This document shows positions 28,560-38,098 of a DNA stretch of 64,000 bases, one piece after another. Position numbers and translations under genes: made by a program. The notes under the pieces were generated by a model. That model was not told the origin of the DNA and ran no database searches. It worked only from the letters and a program-made list of their open reading frames with translations. Every line of letters begins with the position of its first letter. Positions within the stretch are counted from its first letter, which is position 1. This stretch comes from Aliikangiella coralliicola (GTDB lineage: Bacteria; Pseudomonadota; Gammaproteobacteria; Enterobacterales; Kangiellaceae), in NCBI RefSeq assembly GCF_007004725.1, contig NZ_ML660165.1, forward strand, positions 1 to 64,000, in the 5' to 3' direction.

Positions 28560-29086
28560 TATTTTGATTTACTCTCCTAGCCCCTAATTCTTAACAACAG
28601 TGCCTTTATGTGGCCCAATCATCTGTCAAATCATAAGTCTTTCAAACCTACAACCTTTCAAATCTTGATAGCCACATTCAAACTGCACTTAACGCGATTG
28701 GCTTCCTAACCTTCGTTTCAAAATAGGCATTTAAATAAGACTATTCCAAAACTCGAAGTTTTAAAAGCTCGTTAATCCAGATCGATACCTCTAAAACTCA
28801 ACCTGTAACGATATCAGCGTGAACTAATTCCCTGATATTGAGTTATGTTGACATTTTTTTGCGACATACGTTCAACGCCAGCAACAAAACTCGATTGTTT
28901 TTAATGGTAATATAAATTATTCGCGTTATGATTAGCACTTTACCATGGAATCCACTTGGACAAAACGAACTATTTGCAATGAACATTGTAATAAGATCTT
29001 TCAAATAATTGATTTGACCAATCCACTTGCAGCTAGATTAAAGATTGGGTTTAATTCACTTCACTACTTACAACAGGACATAAAAA
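28560..29086. other. Non-coding region between divergent genes
   Basis: AT-rich DNA separates the Lrp-type regulator and the exported methyltransferase. A TTGACC at 29014-29019 could be a -35 for the latter but lacks a good -10. No RNA or ORF was recognised. Confidence 0.4.
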
Positions 29087-29926
29087 ATGAAAAATATTTG
29101 TCATAAAATGAATTTAACATTGAAGTCAGGCTTAGCCCTCGCGCTTACCTGCGGTTTAATGAGTATCAACGCCCAAGCGTCTGATAAGTTGGCCGAAGCG
29201 ATCGCCAGCGAGCACCGAACTGAAAAATATGCCGCTCGAGATGAGTTTAGAAATCCCTATGAAACGCTAAATTTCTTCGGTATTAAAGAAGATATGACAG
29301 TTGTTGAAATTTGGCCCGGCGGCGGTTGGTATGCTGAAATTCTAGCGCCTTATTTAAAAGACAAAGGACAATACATTGCGGCAGGATTCGACCCTGCGTC
29401 GGATGTCGATTACTACAAACGCAATGCAAAGAAATTCAAAGAAAAAATTGCCGCCAATCCGAAACAATTTGATAAAACCGAGCTAACAATTATGCAGCCG
29501 CCAAAAAAACTGGCGTTTGCTAAAGAAAATGCTGTCGATATGGTTGTGTCCTTTCGAAATACTCATAACTGGCATAGACGTGGCTATGCTGAAAGTGTTT
29601 ATAACTCAGTATTTAAAGCACTAAAGCCTGGCGGTGTGTTCGGAGTAGTGCAACACAGAGCGGGAAAAAATCAGCCCACAGACACCAGCGGTGAAAAAGG
29701 CTACCTTAAACAATCTGATGTTATAGCGATGGCTGAAAAGGCAGGTTTTAAATTATTGGCGCAATCGGAAATTAATGCAAACCCGAAAGATACCAAAGAC
29801 TATGAAAACGGTGTATGGACACTACCACCATCTTATCGATTAAAAGACAAAGACCGAGAAAAATATACTGCCATCGGTGAAAGTGATCGAATGACTTTAA
29901 AATTTGTAAAACCGGCGAAAAAATAA
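29087..29926 (+). CDS. Exported predicted methyltransferase (COG4798-like)
   Basis: This 279-residue protein has a clear signal peptide (SGLALALTCGLMSINAQA, cleaved near residue 31) before a Rossmann-type methyltransferase fold. Motif I is VVEIWPGGGWYAEILAPYL, followed by DMVVSFRNTHNW and the ALKPGGVFGVVQHRAG strand-turn. It belongs with predicted extracytoplasmic methyltransferases (COG4798 type). No target is known, and SAM is not expected in the periplasm, so the true activity is open. AGGA lies before the ATG, and a strong hairpin follows the stop. It is monocistronic. Confidence 0.85.
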   Translation: MKNICHKMNLTLKSGLALALTCGLMSINAQASDKLAEAIASEHRTEKYAARDEFRNPYETLNFFGIKEDMTVVEIWPGGGWYAEILAPYLKDKGQYIAAGFDPASDVDYYKRNAKKFKEKIAANPKQFDKTELTIMQPPKKLAFAKENAVDMVVSFRNTHNWHRRGYAESVYNSVFKALKPGGVFGVVQHRAGKNQPTDTSGEKGYLKQSDVIAMAEKAGFKLLAQSEINANPKDTKDYENGVWTLPPSYRLKDKDREKYTAIGESDRMTLKFVKPAKK

Positions 29927-29949
29927 TTTTAATAAAACTCACACACTTC

Positions 29950-29975
29950 GATATCCCGAAAGTCTTCGGGATATC
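29950..29975. terminator. Hairpin terminator between convergent genes
   Basis: A perfect 11-bp stem, GATATCCCGAA/TTCGGGATATC, with a 4-base loop lies 24 bases after the methyltransferase and 10 bases after the amine oxidase gene. It probably serves both, although T-tracts are poor. Confidence 0.7.
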
Positions 29976-29984
29976 TTCTTGCTA

Positions 29985-31613
29985 TCACCCCTGAACTAAA
30001 CTAACAATCTGGTCGATCGCATTATAAGCCGACAAAACAGCGCCTTCCTGCCACCCTTGCAATTGACTTAAATGCTCTCCTGCAAACAAAATATTGTCGT
30101 CAGCAGTGGTTAAAACTCCTGGATCGGACACACCCCAGGCGCCCAGCTGATAAGGCATTTTCGGCCAGGAAACACTAATGCCAGCAGAAGTTTCTGTGAG
30201 AAACTCATTATGTAACTGCCCGGCCTGCGTCGTTCCCCAGGTGACTCGTTGTGACGGCGATAAATTCGCAAACTCTGTCCCTGCCGCGGCGCCAAATGTA
30301 TAAGCACCGACAATAATACCTTGTTGCTGACCATAACCTGCACTGGGATACCAAATTTGCGTTATATTCTGATCGGTCCAGGAAATACCACCATAAATAT
30401 TATGATCCTGTTCCCAAAAACGCCTCGATTGAAAAGCAAGCTTGCCAGACTGCGAGTAAACAAAATTATTAATCGCGCTAGCATGCTGAGCCGAAAAATC
30501 GTTAGTGATATTTCTTAAGACCGTTGCGGGAATAGAACAGACACAATAGTCAGCCTGCAATGACATTTGCGCTTGAGTGGCATCGCGATAAACGATGTTA
30601 ACGCCATTGGAAGTCTTGCGAATCTCGCTTACTTCTGCAGAGTAAATGATCGAATCTGCGACCCGTTGTTCAAACGCACGCGCAATGTTATCCATGCCGC
30701 CAACCGGTTGCAGCAACGATGATTGCTGGTCGAGTGATTGAAAAAAATCAAGTTGAGACTGCCAGAAATTACTCGCAAGCAAATCATTTAAGCTAATGGG
30801 ATCAACCTGAGTACCGCGTAACCGCCCACCCGCATTTTCCTGTCCAGCATAGCCAGCTCTATCGGTTCCTTGGTAATCAAGGTTAGCGTTCAAGCTACCG
30901 AACTGTTGCAGCAACGCAATCAGATTATTTTGTTCGGTAACAGACAAGTTAATGTTAAGTACATTATCGCGGGTTGCTTTGGCCAGTAAATCCCCGATAT
31001 AGCCGCGCGTATCAGCAATAATTTGCCGGGCGATCTGCGGTTGACCGTTAAATGCCGTGGTCGAATGAAACAATGCCGCTTTGTTTTCGTTAATAAAGGG
31101 TTCGAGGGCCACGCCAAACTCGCGGCAATATCCAAGAATTAAATCATGATGGTGAGGAATTCGCGCCGGGCCGGGGTTAAAATATAATCCTGGCTCATCA
31201 TCAAACAGGCAGTTTTGCTCTGAATCGAGCTCGGTCACAATATCACCCGAACGCAGTGTCTTACAACGTCCACCGGCATTGGCTTGAGCTTCGAGTATGG
31301 TTACTTGAAAGCCAAGTTTACTCATTTCAAACGCTGTCACCATGCCGGCAATACCGGCCCCCAAAATAATCACACTGCTGCCGCTACCGACGCCTGCCGG
31401 CCAATCCGCCGGACGAGGAGACGGATTTTGCTGCACAGGTGGTGGATTATTGCCGCCACCGCCTGAATTAGCATTTGACGATGAGCCACACCCAATTGCC
31501 GATGCAGTAATTCCCATCGCGGTAGCCGCACGAATTAACGCGCTCGTCGCCGCAGTTTGGCTTATTTGCGCTAAAAATTCTCGACGCGATAGTTTTGAAT
31601 ATTGACTGGTCAT
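29985..31613 (-). CDS. Tat-exported flavin amine oxidase, probable lipoprotein
   Basis: This 542-residue FAD enzyme of the monoamine/L-amino-acid oxidase family would oxidise an amine or amino acid, giving peroxide. The N-terminus has a Tat motif (SRREFLAQ), a hydrophobic segment and a lipobox-like AIGC near residue 42, then a Gly/Pro/Ser-rich linker. The FAD Rossmann motif is VIILGAGIAGMVTAFEMSK, with EAQANAGGRC after it. The C-terminal FAD contact is NILFAGEHLSQLQGWQEGAV. It is therefore folded in the cytoplasm, exported with its cofactor and perhaps membrane-anchored. The substrate cannot be told. It is convergent with the exported methyltransferase. Confidence 0.88.
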   Translation of the reverse strand: MTSQYSKLSRREFLAQISQTAATSALIRAATAMGITASAIGCGSSSNANSGGGGNNPPPVQQNPSPRPADWPAGVGSGSSVIILGAGIAGMVTAFEMSKLGFQVTILEAQANAGGRCKTLRSGDIVTELDSEQNCLFDDEPGLYFNPGPARIPHHHDLILGYCREFGVALEPFINENKAALFHSTTAFNGQPQIARQIIADTRGYIGDLLAKATRDNVLNINLSVTEQNNLIALLQQFGSLNANLDYQGTDRAGYAGQENAGGRLRGTQVDPISLNDLLASNFWQSQLDFFQSLDQQSSLLQPVGGMDNIARAFEQRVADSIIYSAEVSEIRKTSNGVNIVYRDATQAQMSLQADYCVCSIPATVLRNITNDFSAQHASAINNFVYSQSGKLAFQSRRFWEQDHNIYGGISWTDQNITQIWYPSAGYGQQQGIIVGAYTFGAAAGTEFANLSPSQRVTWGTTQAGQLHNEFLTETSAGISVSWPKMPYQLGAWGVSDPGVLTTADDNILFAGEHLSQLQGWQEGAVLSAYNAIDQIVSLVQG

Positions 31614-32009
31614 AATTTAACCTTAGCTAAGCCATCATAAAAATCAATATTTCAGTTCAAAATTCAATTTAAAGTACCCCGATAAAATCAATAAAAATAA
31701 AGTCTTACAACTAACAGCTAACCATTTATGATGCTCAAAAACAGGTTAATTTTTGTTTAACCTGAACTCAGCGTAAGAACAAACATCCCAAGTTCCGTTT
31801 ATTTAGTCGGCTCACAGACTGGCATTACTGAAAATTTAGCGTTAATCTTGCCATCACCAATGAGTAAGCCATTACACTGAAAATAATAAAGGGCCAGGCC
31901 GGATAAAGTAGATTAGCACTTATTGCAGTTAAATAATCACACTTAATCGCGCCTTCTCAATTGTGCCACCAGCAAAAATAAGTCGACTAAAAATTCGGGA
32001 GAATACACT
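31614..32009. other. Non-coding region between divergent exported-enzyme genes
   Basis: It contains the leaders of the amine oxidase and M28 peptidase genes and one inverted repeat (31742-31764). Nothing else was recognised. Confidence 0.4.
31742..31764. repeat. Inverted repeat in a divergent intergenic region
   Basis: CAGGTTAA and TTAACCTG (perfect, 8 bp) flank a 7-base loop. It could be an operator or an RNA hairpin; no T-tract follows. Confidence 0.4.
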
Positions 32010-33662
32010 TTGTTTAAACTACCTCAATCGCTTTTGCCATGCTTGATAAGCTTGTCAATCAGCTTTCACGTTGCGGCATCAGATGATAACTTTACCAAGG
32101 CTTATCAGTCATTCGATCTGGCCGAACTACAGCAAAATATCAAGACGCTCTCTTCTGACGAGTTTGGTGGCAGAGCACCGGCAACCCCTGGTGGTAAAAA
32201 AACCACTGAGCTACTAGTACGAGAATTTAAAAAGCTTGGCTTTCAACCAGGAAACGGCAAAAGTTACCTGCAACCGGTTCCGTTAGTTTCAATTGTTAGT
32301 CACCCTAAAACAGGGTTGCGCATTGGAGACATTGAGTTTTCTTATTTAAAAAATTACGTAGCAAATTCACGTAAAACTCAAAAAAATATCAAACTTGATA
32401 ATTCAGAATTGGTTTTCGTCGGCTATGGGATCAACGCACCGGAATATCAGTGGAATGATTATGAAGGAATTGATGTAAAGGGAAAGACCGTTGTTGTATT
32501 GGTCAATGACCCCGGCTATGCAACGCAAGACCCAAACTTATTCAACGGCAACACCATGACTTACTATGGACGCTGGATTTATAAGTATGAAGAAGCTGCA
32601 CGCCAAGGCGCGGCCGCGGCCATCGTAATACATGAAACTAAACCTGCCAGTTATGGCTGGAATGTCATTGAAAGTAGCTGGTCGGGTGCTCAATATCACC
32701 TACCAGCCAAAGAAGTGAACGAGCCCGCTATTGACGTTGAAATGTGGATCAATCTGAACAAGGCGAAAACCCTGTTTTCTAAAGCGGGTCATGACTTCGA
32801 GACCCTCAAGAACAAAGCTAAGCAGAGAGATTTCAAAGCGATCCCACTCAAGCTCAATGCTTCAATCGAGTTAACCAACGATATTGCGGTTTCAACCTCT
32901 AACAATGTCATCGCCACGCTACCGGGATCAGAATCACCTGACGAACAAGTTATCTATATGGCCCACTGGGATCACATAGGTACAGTCACAACTAATGGCG
33001 AAACCAAAATCTATAATGGTGCCCACGATAATGCCACAGGAACCGCAGGTTTAGTCGCTCTGGCAAAAGCCTTTAGTCAATTGAAGCGAAAACCGAAACG
33101 CTCCGTCACCTTGATCGCAGTAACCGCCGAAGAACAGGGGCGCCTTGGGTCTCGTTACTTTGCAAACCACCCGACAATTCCTCTTAATCAAATCAGTGGC
33201 TTGATTAATATGGACAGCCTGAATATAACCGGACTGAAAAAAGACGTTCGAGTGGTTGGTTATGGTAAATCCGAACTAGAAAAAATACTCGCTAAAGCGG
33301 CTAGCAGACAACAAAGAACTTTAACACCTGAACCAACGCCGGAGCGCGGTTACTATTATCGCTCAGATCATTTCAGCCTGGCGAAAAAAGGCGTTCCAGG
33401 CTTAAGCGCCGGTGGTGGAACAAAACCGCTCAATCAGAAGCAGGCGGAAATATCAGCCAGAATCAGCGAGATTATAAAGAACTGTTACCATCAGGATTGT
33501 GACGAATACAATGAAGACTGGGGATGGGAAGGAATGGTCGCTGATCTACAAATGTTCTTTGAAGTCGGCTATTTGTTAGCTAATAGTAACCAGTGGCCCA
33601 ACTGGTATGAAGGAACTGAGTTTAAAGCGGCACGAGATGCCATGATGAAAATGAAGAAGTAG
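32010..33662 (+). CDS. Exported M28-family zinc aminopeptidase-like protein
   Basis: This 550-residue metallopeptidase has a signal peptide (CLISLSISFHVAAS). The TTG start at 32010 is supported by GGGAGA six bases upstream and by the signal peptide it yields; no in-frame ATG precedes the mature part. A PA-type insert lies near 110-280. Zinc ligands of the M28 site are visible: His in MAHWDHIG, Asp in NGAHDNATG, Glu-Glu in TAEEQGRLG, Asp in NMDSLN, and a final His in RSDHFSL. It would cleave N-terminal residues from peptides in the periplasm or outside. It is monocistronic. Confidence 0.9.
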   Translation: MFKLPQSLLPCLISLSISFHVAASDDNFTKAYQSFDLAELQQNIKTLSSDEFGGRAPATPGGKKTTELLVREFKKLGFQPGNGKSYLQPVPLVSIVSHPKTGLRIGDIEFSYLKNYVANSRKTQKNIKLDNSELVFVGYGINAPEYQWNDYEGIDVKGKTVVVLVNDPGYATQDPNLFNGNTMTYYGRWIYKYEEAARQGAAAAIVIHETKPASYGWNVIESSWSGAQYHLPAKEVNEPAIDVEMWINLNKAKTLFSKAGHDFETLKNKAKQRDFKAIPLKLNASIELTNDIAVSTSNNVIATLPGSESPDEQVIYMAHWDHIGTVTTNGETKIYNGAHDNATGTAGLVALAKAFSQLKRKPKRSVTLIAVTAEEQGRLGSRYFANHPTIPLNQISGLINMDSLNITGLKKDVRVVGYGKSELEKILAKAASRQQRTLTPEPTPERGYYYRSDHFSLAKKGVPGLSAGGGTKPLNQKQAEISARISEIIKNCYHQDCDEYNEDWGWEGMVADLQMFFEVGYLLANSNQWPNWYEGTEFKAARDAMMKMKK

Positions 33663-33793
33663 ATAAATGTTTTGTCTGGCGGGAGGTTAACTGGCAATCA
33701 GATGACTTAATGTTTGTTTGCTCCTCTTCCTCTACGTGATAAGGCGCTCCGGGAGTGGTGGTGAGAGGGCAAAGGATTTCTACCTCTCCCTGG

Positions 33794-33815
33794 CCCTCTC
33801 CTTCAAAGGAGAGGG
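33794..33815. repeat. GC-rich hairpin of interspersed-repeat type
   Basis: CCCTCTCCTT and AAGGAGAGGG are nearly back to back, inside purine/pyrimidine-rich DNA (33720-33825). This is the form of intergenic repeats found scattered in many proteobacterial genomes. It may also terminate the M28 gene and the convergent cyclophilin gene. Confidence 0.55.
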
Positions 33816-33882
33816 AAAGATAATCATCAGCTACCTTCACAACTTTCAGAACTGATTGAGTCTGTAACGCTATTTTGGCTCG

Positions 33883-34566
33883 TTACTTTCCTCCGGCCTG
33901 CTCCACAACAATAGTGGCGCCGCGAATTTTCAGCTCTTCTTTAGTTTGACCACTGGGAGACCCAAAACTTTCTAATTTTTTTAAGGTATCCATCCCCTCA
34001 ACCACATGGCCAAAAACCGTGTGTCTTCCATTCAGGTGTGGCGTTGCTTTAAAAGTAATAAAAAATTGGCTGCCGTCTGTATTTGGGCCTGCATTGGCCA
34101 TGCTCAATATCCCGGCCTTATCATGTTTTGCGCTAGCGCTAAATTCTCCGGCATATTTATAACCCGGTCCACCGGAGCCATTACCCATTGGATCACCACC
34201 TTGCGCCATAAATCCTTTAATCACACGGTGAAACTTCAGGTCATCATAAAAGCCTAATAATGTCAGATACATAGTGCTTGATACATGCATAGGCGCAACG
34301 TCGGGCATCAGCTCAATTTTCATATTGCCTTTGTTGGTTCTTATCTCCCAAAAATATTTTTTATCTTGTGTGAAAGCCAACTTGGGCGGCTTTGCCAGGC
34401 TTCTTTTCCAGCCAGCTTTATTTTTGTCGATTTTCTGTTGATTGATAAAAGTCTTAATCTTGGCAACAGCTGGATCTTCTCCTTCACTACAGCCGGAAAA
34501 AATTAGCGTTGTAAAACAAATAGATAGAATCGCCAGAAAGCGCTTGAATACCAATGAGTGAGCCAT
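33883..34566 (-). CDS. Cyclophilin-type peptidyl-prolyl isomerase, probable lipoprotein
   Basis: This 227-residue protein has an N-terminal hydrophobic segment ending in a lipobox-like FSGC near residue 26, so it is probably a periplasmic lipoprotein. The cyclophilin domain starts near residue 70 and contains [16 protein letters not shown] with the catalytic Arg. [35 protein letters not shown], and [15 protein letters not shown] follow. It catalyses cis-trans isomerisation of prolyl bonds during envelope protein folding. GAGGGT lies before the ATG. It is monocistronic and convergent with the M28 peptidase. Confidence 0.92.
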   Translation of the reverse strand: MAHSLVFKRFLAILSICFTTLIFSGCSEGEDPAVAKIKTFINQQKIDKNKAGWKRSLAKPPKLAFTQDKKYFWEIRTNKGNMKIELMPDVAPMHVSSTMYLTLLGFYDDLKFHRVIKGFMAQGGDPMGNGSGGPGYKYAGEFSASAKHDKAGILSMANAGPNTDGSQFFITFKATPHLNGRHTVFGHVVEGMDTLKKLESFGSPSGQTKEELKIRGATIVVEQAGGK

Positions 34567-35001
34567 ATTACCCTCTATTATTAATTTTATCGTTAGTGCC
34601 GAATTATAGGGGGCATGACAATAAATGTGAATCGCACAAACCCAGTTAAATTTGTTGAATCTTCACATAGATCAGAACCAATATAAAATGACAGCTTAAT
34701 ATCGGCTATTTTCACGCCTGATGGTGTCGCTCATTTTGCCCATCGACCTACCAGGCACTGCAGTGAGCGCCTAATCAGCCACCAAAACCTCTCAATTTTA
34801 TTCATGTCATTTTATATTGATTCCAGTCTAGTCGGTGCTTATGAATGTTCATCTGACAATCCACCAATTCTCAACTACACTGAAATGGAAAAGAATATTT
34901 CTCGTTTCAAGTTCCAGTAGGCAAACAAGGAGTCAAAGGTTCCAGCTGATGGACTAGGGAAGATAGTATTCAACAAAAATTTGTTCATTGGTGGGATTGG
35001 A
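34567..35001. other. Non-coding region holding a small inverted-repeat element
   Basis: No gene was recognised. It contains a 163-bp element with terminal inverted repeats (34668-34830) and the leader of the EAL-HDOD gene. Confidence 0.5.
34668..34830. mobile_element. 163-bp MITE-like element with 26-bp terminal inverted repeats
   Basis: The ends at 34668-34693 and 34805-34830 match in inverted orientation at 22 of 26 positions, with an unbroken core of CAATATAAAATGACA. The 111-bp interior has no ORF. I could not see a target-site duplication, so mobility is inferred from structure. Confidence 0.45.
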
Positions 35002-36243
35002 ATGACAGAAAAATCAATCGAATCGGATCTGCTTTTTGCGCGGCAACCAATTTTTGACGGTAATAACAAACTTTACGGCTACGAACTACTCTATCGAAAC
35101 CTTCACCCGGATGTGGCCATATTTGACGATGGCAATAAAGCCACCAGTGAGTTAATGGTTAATTATTGCGGCGGAATTCTTAACGACGAAGACGCTCCCT
35201 ACGTTAAAATATTTATCAATCTAACTCGTAAGCTGCTTCTTTCTGATTATTTTTTTCCACTACAACCTTCCCGCGTGGTTATCGAAATTGTAGAGGACAC
35301 CAAAGTTGACGAAAAACTCGTTAACAAAGTCAAACAATTGATTAAGCAAGGTTATGAGTTTGCTCTTGACGACTACGATTTCTCGCGAGATTTCGATCCT
35401 TTAGTACCACTAGTTAAATATATCAAAATCGATCTCGAATACATTTCTGACGTGACTTTAAAAGATAGCGTACAAGAGCTAGAGCAAAACATCCTTAAAG
35501 ATCTTCCTCGAAAACCAATTCTGTTAGCAGAAAAAGTTGAAGATAAAGAAAAATATGAATTTTGCCGCGATTTAGGCTTTGAATTGTACCAGGGATATTT
35601 TCTGGAAAGACCACAATTAGTTTACGGTAAAAAAATCAGTAATAGTTCCGAAACTGCATTGCAGATTGTCGCTCAAATGCAAGATCCCGAAATCTCCGTT
35701 GAGGACTTGAGCAATTCAATTTCACGCGATACTAAACTCAGTTATCAAATATTAAAAATCATTAATAGCCCACTTTGTCGTCTCCCAAAAAAGGTCAACA
35801 GCTTAAAAGAAGCAGTGGTATTTTTAGGACTGGACCAAATAAAAAAATGGGCTGTCGCTTTAGTATTAGCCGGAAACTCAAAACAATCTACTGAGCTTTT
35901 TCGAATTCTACTCACCCGCGGTCGCACTTGCGAGCTGTACGCAATCAGTAAAAAGTACGAAATGCCGGAAAGTTTTTTTACCGTCGGACTATTTTCGAGC
36001 ATTGACGCTGTGATGCTGGCCGACAAAAAATGGTTGATTGAAAAGCTAGACCTCGCGCAAGAAATGAATGACGCATTACTGAAAGAGGAAGGAATAAAAG
36101 GCCAGGTGCTTAAGTGGGTACTCGCCGTAGAACACGTTGATTGGAGCGCGACTAACGAAATGTCGACTATGGACAGAATTGAATTATTTTCCGCCCATGA
36201 AAACGCAATCAACTGGGCTCATAAGCTGTGTGAAGTAATCTAG
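35002..36243 (+). CDS. EAL-like and HDOD two-domain signalling protein (YuxH-like)
   Basis: This protein of about 413 residues has an N-terminal EAL-like domain and a C-terminal HDOD domain. The EAL-like domain begins LFARQPIFDGNNKLYGYELL. Its catalytic signatures are altered: ELL replaces EAL, EIVE replaces ELTE, and DDYD replaces DDFG. Phosphodiesterase action on c-di-GMP is therefore doubtful, and it may be a sensor. HDOD (SNSISRDTKLSYQILKIIN, VFLGLDQIKKWAV) lacks HD-hydrolase residues. ATG at 35002 is preferred, with GGTGGGA five bases upstream, over an in-frame TTG at 34981. It is monocistronic. Confidence 0.88.
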   Translation: MTEKSIESDLLFARQPIFDGNNKLYGYELLYRNLHPDVAIFDDGNKATSELMVNYCGGILNDEDAPYVKIFINLTRKLLLSDYFFPLQPSRVVIEIVEDTKVDEKLVNKVKQLIKQGYEFALDDYDFSRDFDPLVPLVKYIKIDLEYISDVTLKDSVQELEQNILKDLPRKPILLAEKVEDKEKYEFCRDLGFELYQGYFLERPQLVYGKKISNSSETALQIVAQMQDPEISVEDLSNSISRDTKLSYQILKIINSPLCRLPKKVNSLKEAVVFLGLDQIKKWAVALVLAGNSKQSTELFRILLTRGRTCELYAISKKYEMPESFFTVGLFSSIDAVMLADKKWLIEKLDLAQEMNDALLKEEGIKGQVLKWVLAVEHVDWSATNEMSTMDRIELFSAHENAINWAHKLCEVI

Positions 36244-36393
36244 ACTCATCGCGGTAAGCGGTCTTAAAAAACGCTCTTAAGATAAACAATATTGGTCACA
36301 AGTTGCGCCATTTGCTGAGAGCCCACCAATCACGAGCAATGTTATTGTGAAAAGCCAACAAATAGCGCAATAAAAAAGGTAACCGAAAGAAAA

Positions 36394-37347
36394 TTACGCC
36401 GTCTCTCTTTTTGGTATTAATTTAGCAGTTAAAGAAACACCAGCTAAAACAATTCCGCCAGCAATAATGCCGAAAATTCCGTTGATTAAAGTCGGCGCGA
36501 TAACCGATAAAACACCACCCACACCAGGCACCTGCTGAGCGAGTTCTTCTACCTGATGAATACCAGACTCTGCCAACGGAATGCCGTGCAATAAAATACC
36601 ACCGCCCACTAAAAACATCGCAGCAGTGCCCACGACAGATAAAGTTTTCATAAGAAATGGCGCAAATGCCAACAACATGCGCCCCACTCCACGCTTAAAA
36701 CCTGCCCAGGCTGATTTTGCGAGGTCTTTTACCAGGTAATATCCAGCATCGTCCAACTTAACAATCCCAGCAACCAGGCCATAAACGCCAATCGTCATTG
36801 CAAACGCCATACCGGAGACAACCGCCACCTGCATACCAAAACTCGCATCTTTGACCGTACCTAACACAATTGCAATGATCTCTGCAGACAGGATAAAGTC
36901 AGTTCGAATTGCTCCTTTTATTTTGTTTTGTTCGAATTCCACCAGATCCACATCGGGATCTGAAAGTGCTTTGATTGTTTCAGCGTGCTTAGCTTCATCT
37001 TCTTCTTTGCTATGCAAGAAATGATGCGCCAGCTTTTCAAAACCTTCATAGCATAAGAAGGCACCGCCTATCATCAATAATGGCGTAATTAGCCAGGGAA
37101 TAAATGCACTTATCGCCAACGCAGCCGGAACCAGAATCAACTTGTTTTTAAAAGATCCTTTGGCCACTGCCCAAACAACCGGAATTTCTCGCTCAGCCCT
37201 GACACCTGAGACCTGCTCGGCGTTGAGCGCTAAATCATCACCAAGGACACCCGCCGTCTTTTTCGCCGCAACTTTGGTCAAGATAGCCACATCATCTAAT
37301 ACCGTTGCAATATCATCAATTAGTGCCAGCAAGCTAGAACCAGCCAT
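36394..37347 (-). CDS. DUF808 inner-membrane protein (YedI-like)
   Basis: This 317-residue membrane protein has about seven hydrophobic segments. The N-terminus [18 protein letters not shown] and the following [22 protein letters not shown] are typical of the DUF808/YedI family, whose function is unknown. Other marks are [34 protein letters not shown] and the conserved hydrophilic loop with HAETI. GAGAGG precedes the ATG. The region before it carries a 14-bp tandem duplication. No neighbour gives a clue to its role. Confidence 0.88.
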   Translation of the reverse strand: MAGSSLLALIDDIATVLDDVAILTKVAAKKTAGVLGDDLALNAEQVSGVRAEREIPVVWAVAKGSFKNKLILVPAALAISAFIPWLITPLLMIGGAFLCYEGFEKLAHHFLHSKEEDEAKHAETIKALSDPDVDLVEFEQNKIKGAIRTDFILSAEIIAIVLGTVKDASFGMQVAVVSGMAFAMTIGVYGLVAGIVKLDDAGYYLVKDLAKSAWAGFKRGVGRMLLAFAPFLMKTLSVVGTAAMFLVGGGILLHGIPLAESGIHQVEELAQQVPGVGGVLSVIAPTLINGIFGIIAGGIVLAGVSLTAKLIPKRETA

Positions 37348-37673
37348 ATATCAGCCTCTCATTTATGTTTGTTCTGTTGTGTTTATTCTGTTGTGTTTAT
37401 TGCTCTCAGTGATGACGATCATTGTCTGTTAATTCTACGTAGAACCATCATCGACAAACAACCTTAAACCATCGCTCTCGTCAATCAGTAGTCTATTCTT
37501 TCACAACCAAGAATAGCCAACGATTGCCGTTGAATAACGTATATTAACTGAAAATATTTAATCTGTGGTGAAATTTGTGCCTTAAAATCAATGGATACAA
37601 TTCAGAAAGACTATTAGATTTTTGCCTCTGGCGAGATTATGCTGCTTGTAAAAATAGCATTGAATGAAGCGAG
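37348..37673. other. Non-coding region between divergent genes
   Basis: It contains a 14-bp tandem repeat (37372-37399) just upstream of the DUF808 gene. Nothing else was recognised. Confidence 0.4.
37372..37399. repeat. 14-bp tandem duplication
   Basis: TTCTGTTGTGTTTA occurs twice head to tail, starting 25 bases upstream of the DUF808 start codon. It could affect expression if copy number varies. Confidence 0.8.
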
Positions 37674-38057
37674 ATGATGACTCAAAACACGAATTCAAAA
37701 GTGACTGTGATACTTGGCGCTAGCAGCAACCCGGAGCGCTACTCAAACAGGGCGCAACGCAAATTAGTTAATTACGGGCACCCGGTCATTCCTGTCACGC
37801 CCAAAGGCGGTGTTATTGAGAATGAAACGACTTTTCGCGATATGACAGAAATTAACGCATCTGTTGATACTGTAACGATTTACCTCAATCCGAGTCGTTT
37901 AAACAACGAAATAGACAAAATTATTTCATTGAAACCTAAAAGAGTGATTTTTAACCCTGGCTCTGAATCACCGGATGCTATGGCCAAGTTGGCCGCTAAC
38001 GGTATTGAGGTTATCGAAGATTGCACTTTAATTTTGTTAAATAACGACCGCTACTGA
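37674..38057 (+). CDS. CoA-binding domain protein
   Basis: This small 127-residue Rossmann-fold protein is of the CoA-binding (YccU-like) family. It has the nucleotide loop ILGASSNPERYSNRA, then GHPVIPVTPKG, and IIFNPGSES-like VIFNPGSESPD. The family binds CoA or acyl-CoA in vitro, but its cellular role is unclear. A second ATG follows directly and is an alternative start. It lies 41 bases before the thioredoxin 2 gene and is probably co-transcribed with it, which would link thiol chemistry to CoA. Confidence 0.9.
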   Translation: MMTQNTNSKVTVILGASSNPERYSNRAQRKLVNYGHPVIPVTPKGGVIENETTFRDMTEINASVDTVTIYLNPSRLNNEIDKIISLKPKRVIFNPGSESPDAMAKLAANGIEVIEDCTLILLNNDRY

Positions 38058-38098
38058 CTTCAGGTCATAGCCAGTTAACTTTATGACGAGATGATTGA

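Noticed and set aside
35745-36212. Minus-strand 155-codon frame
   Set aside because: It lies entirely opposite the HDOD domain and shows no independent features.
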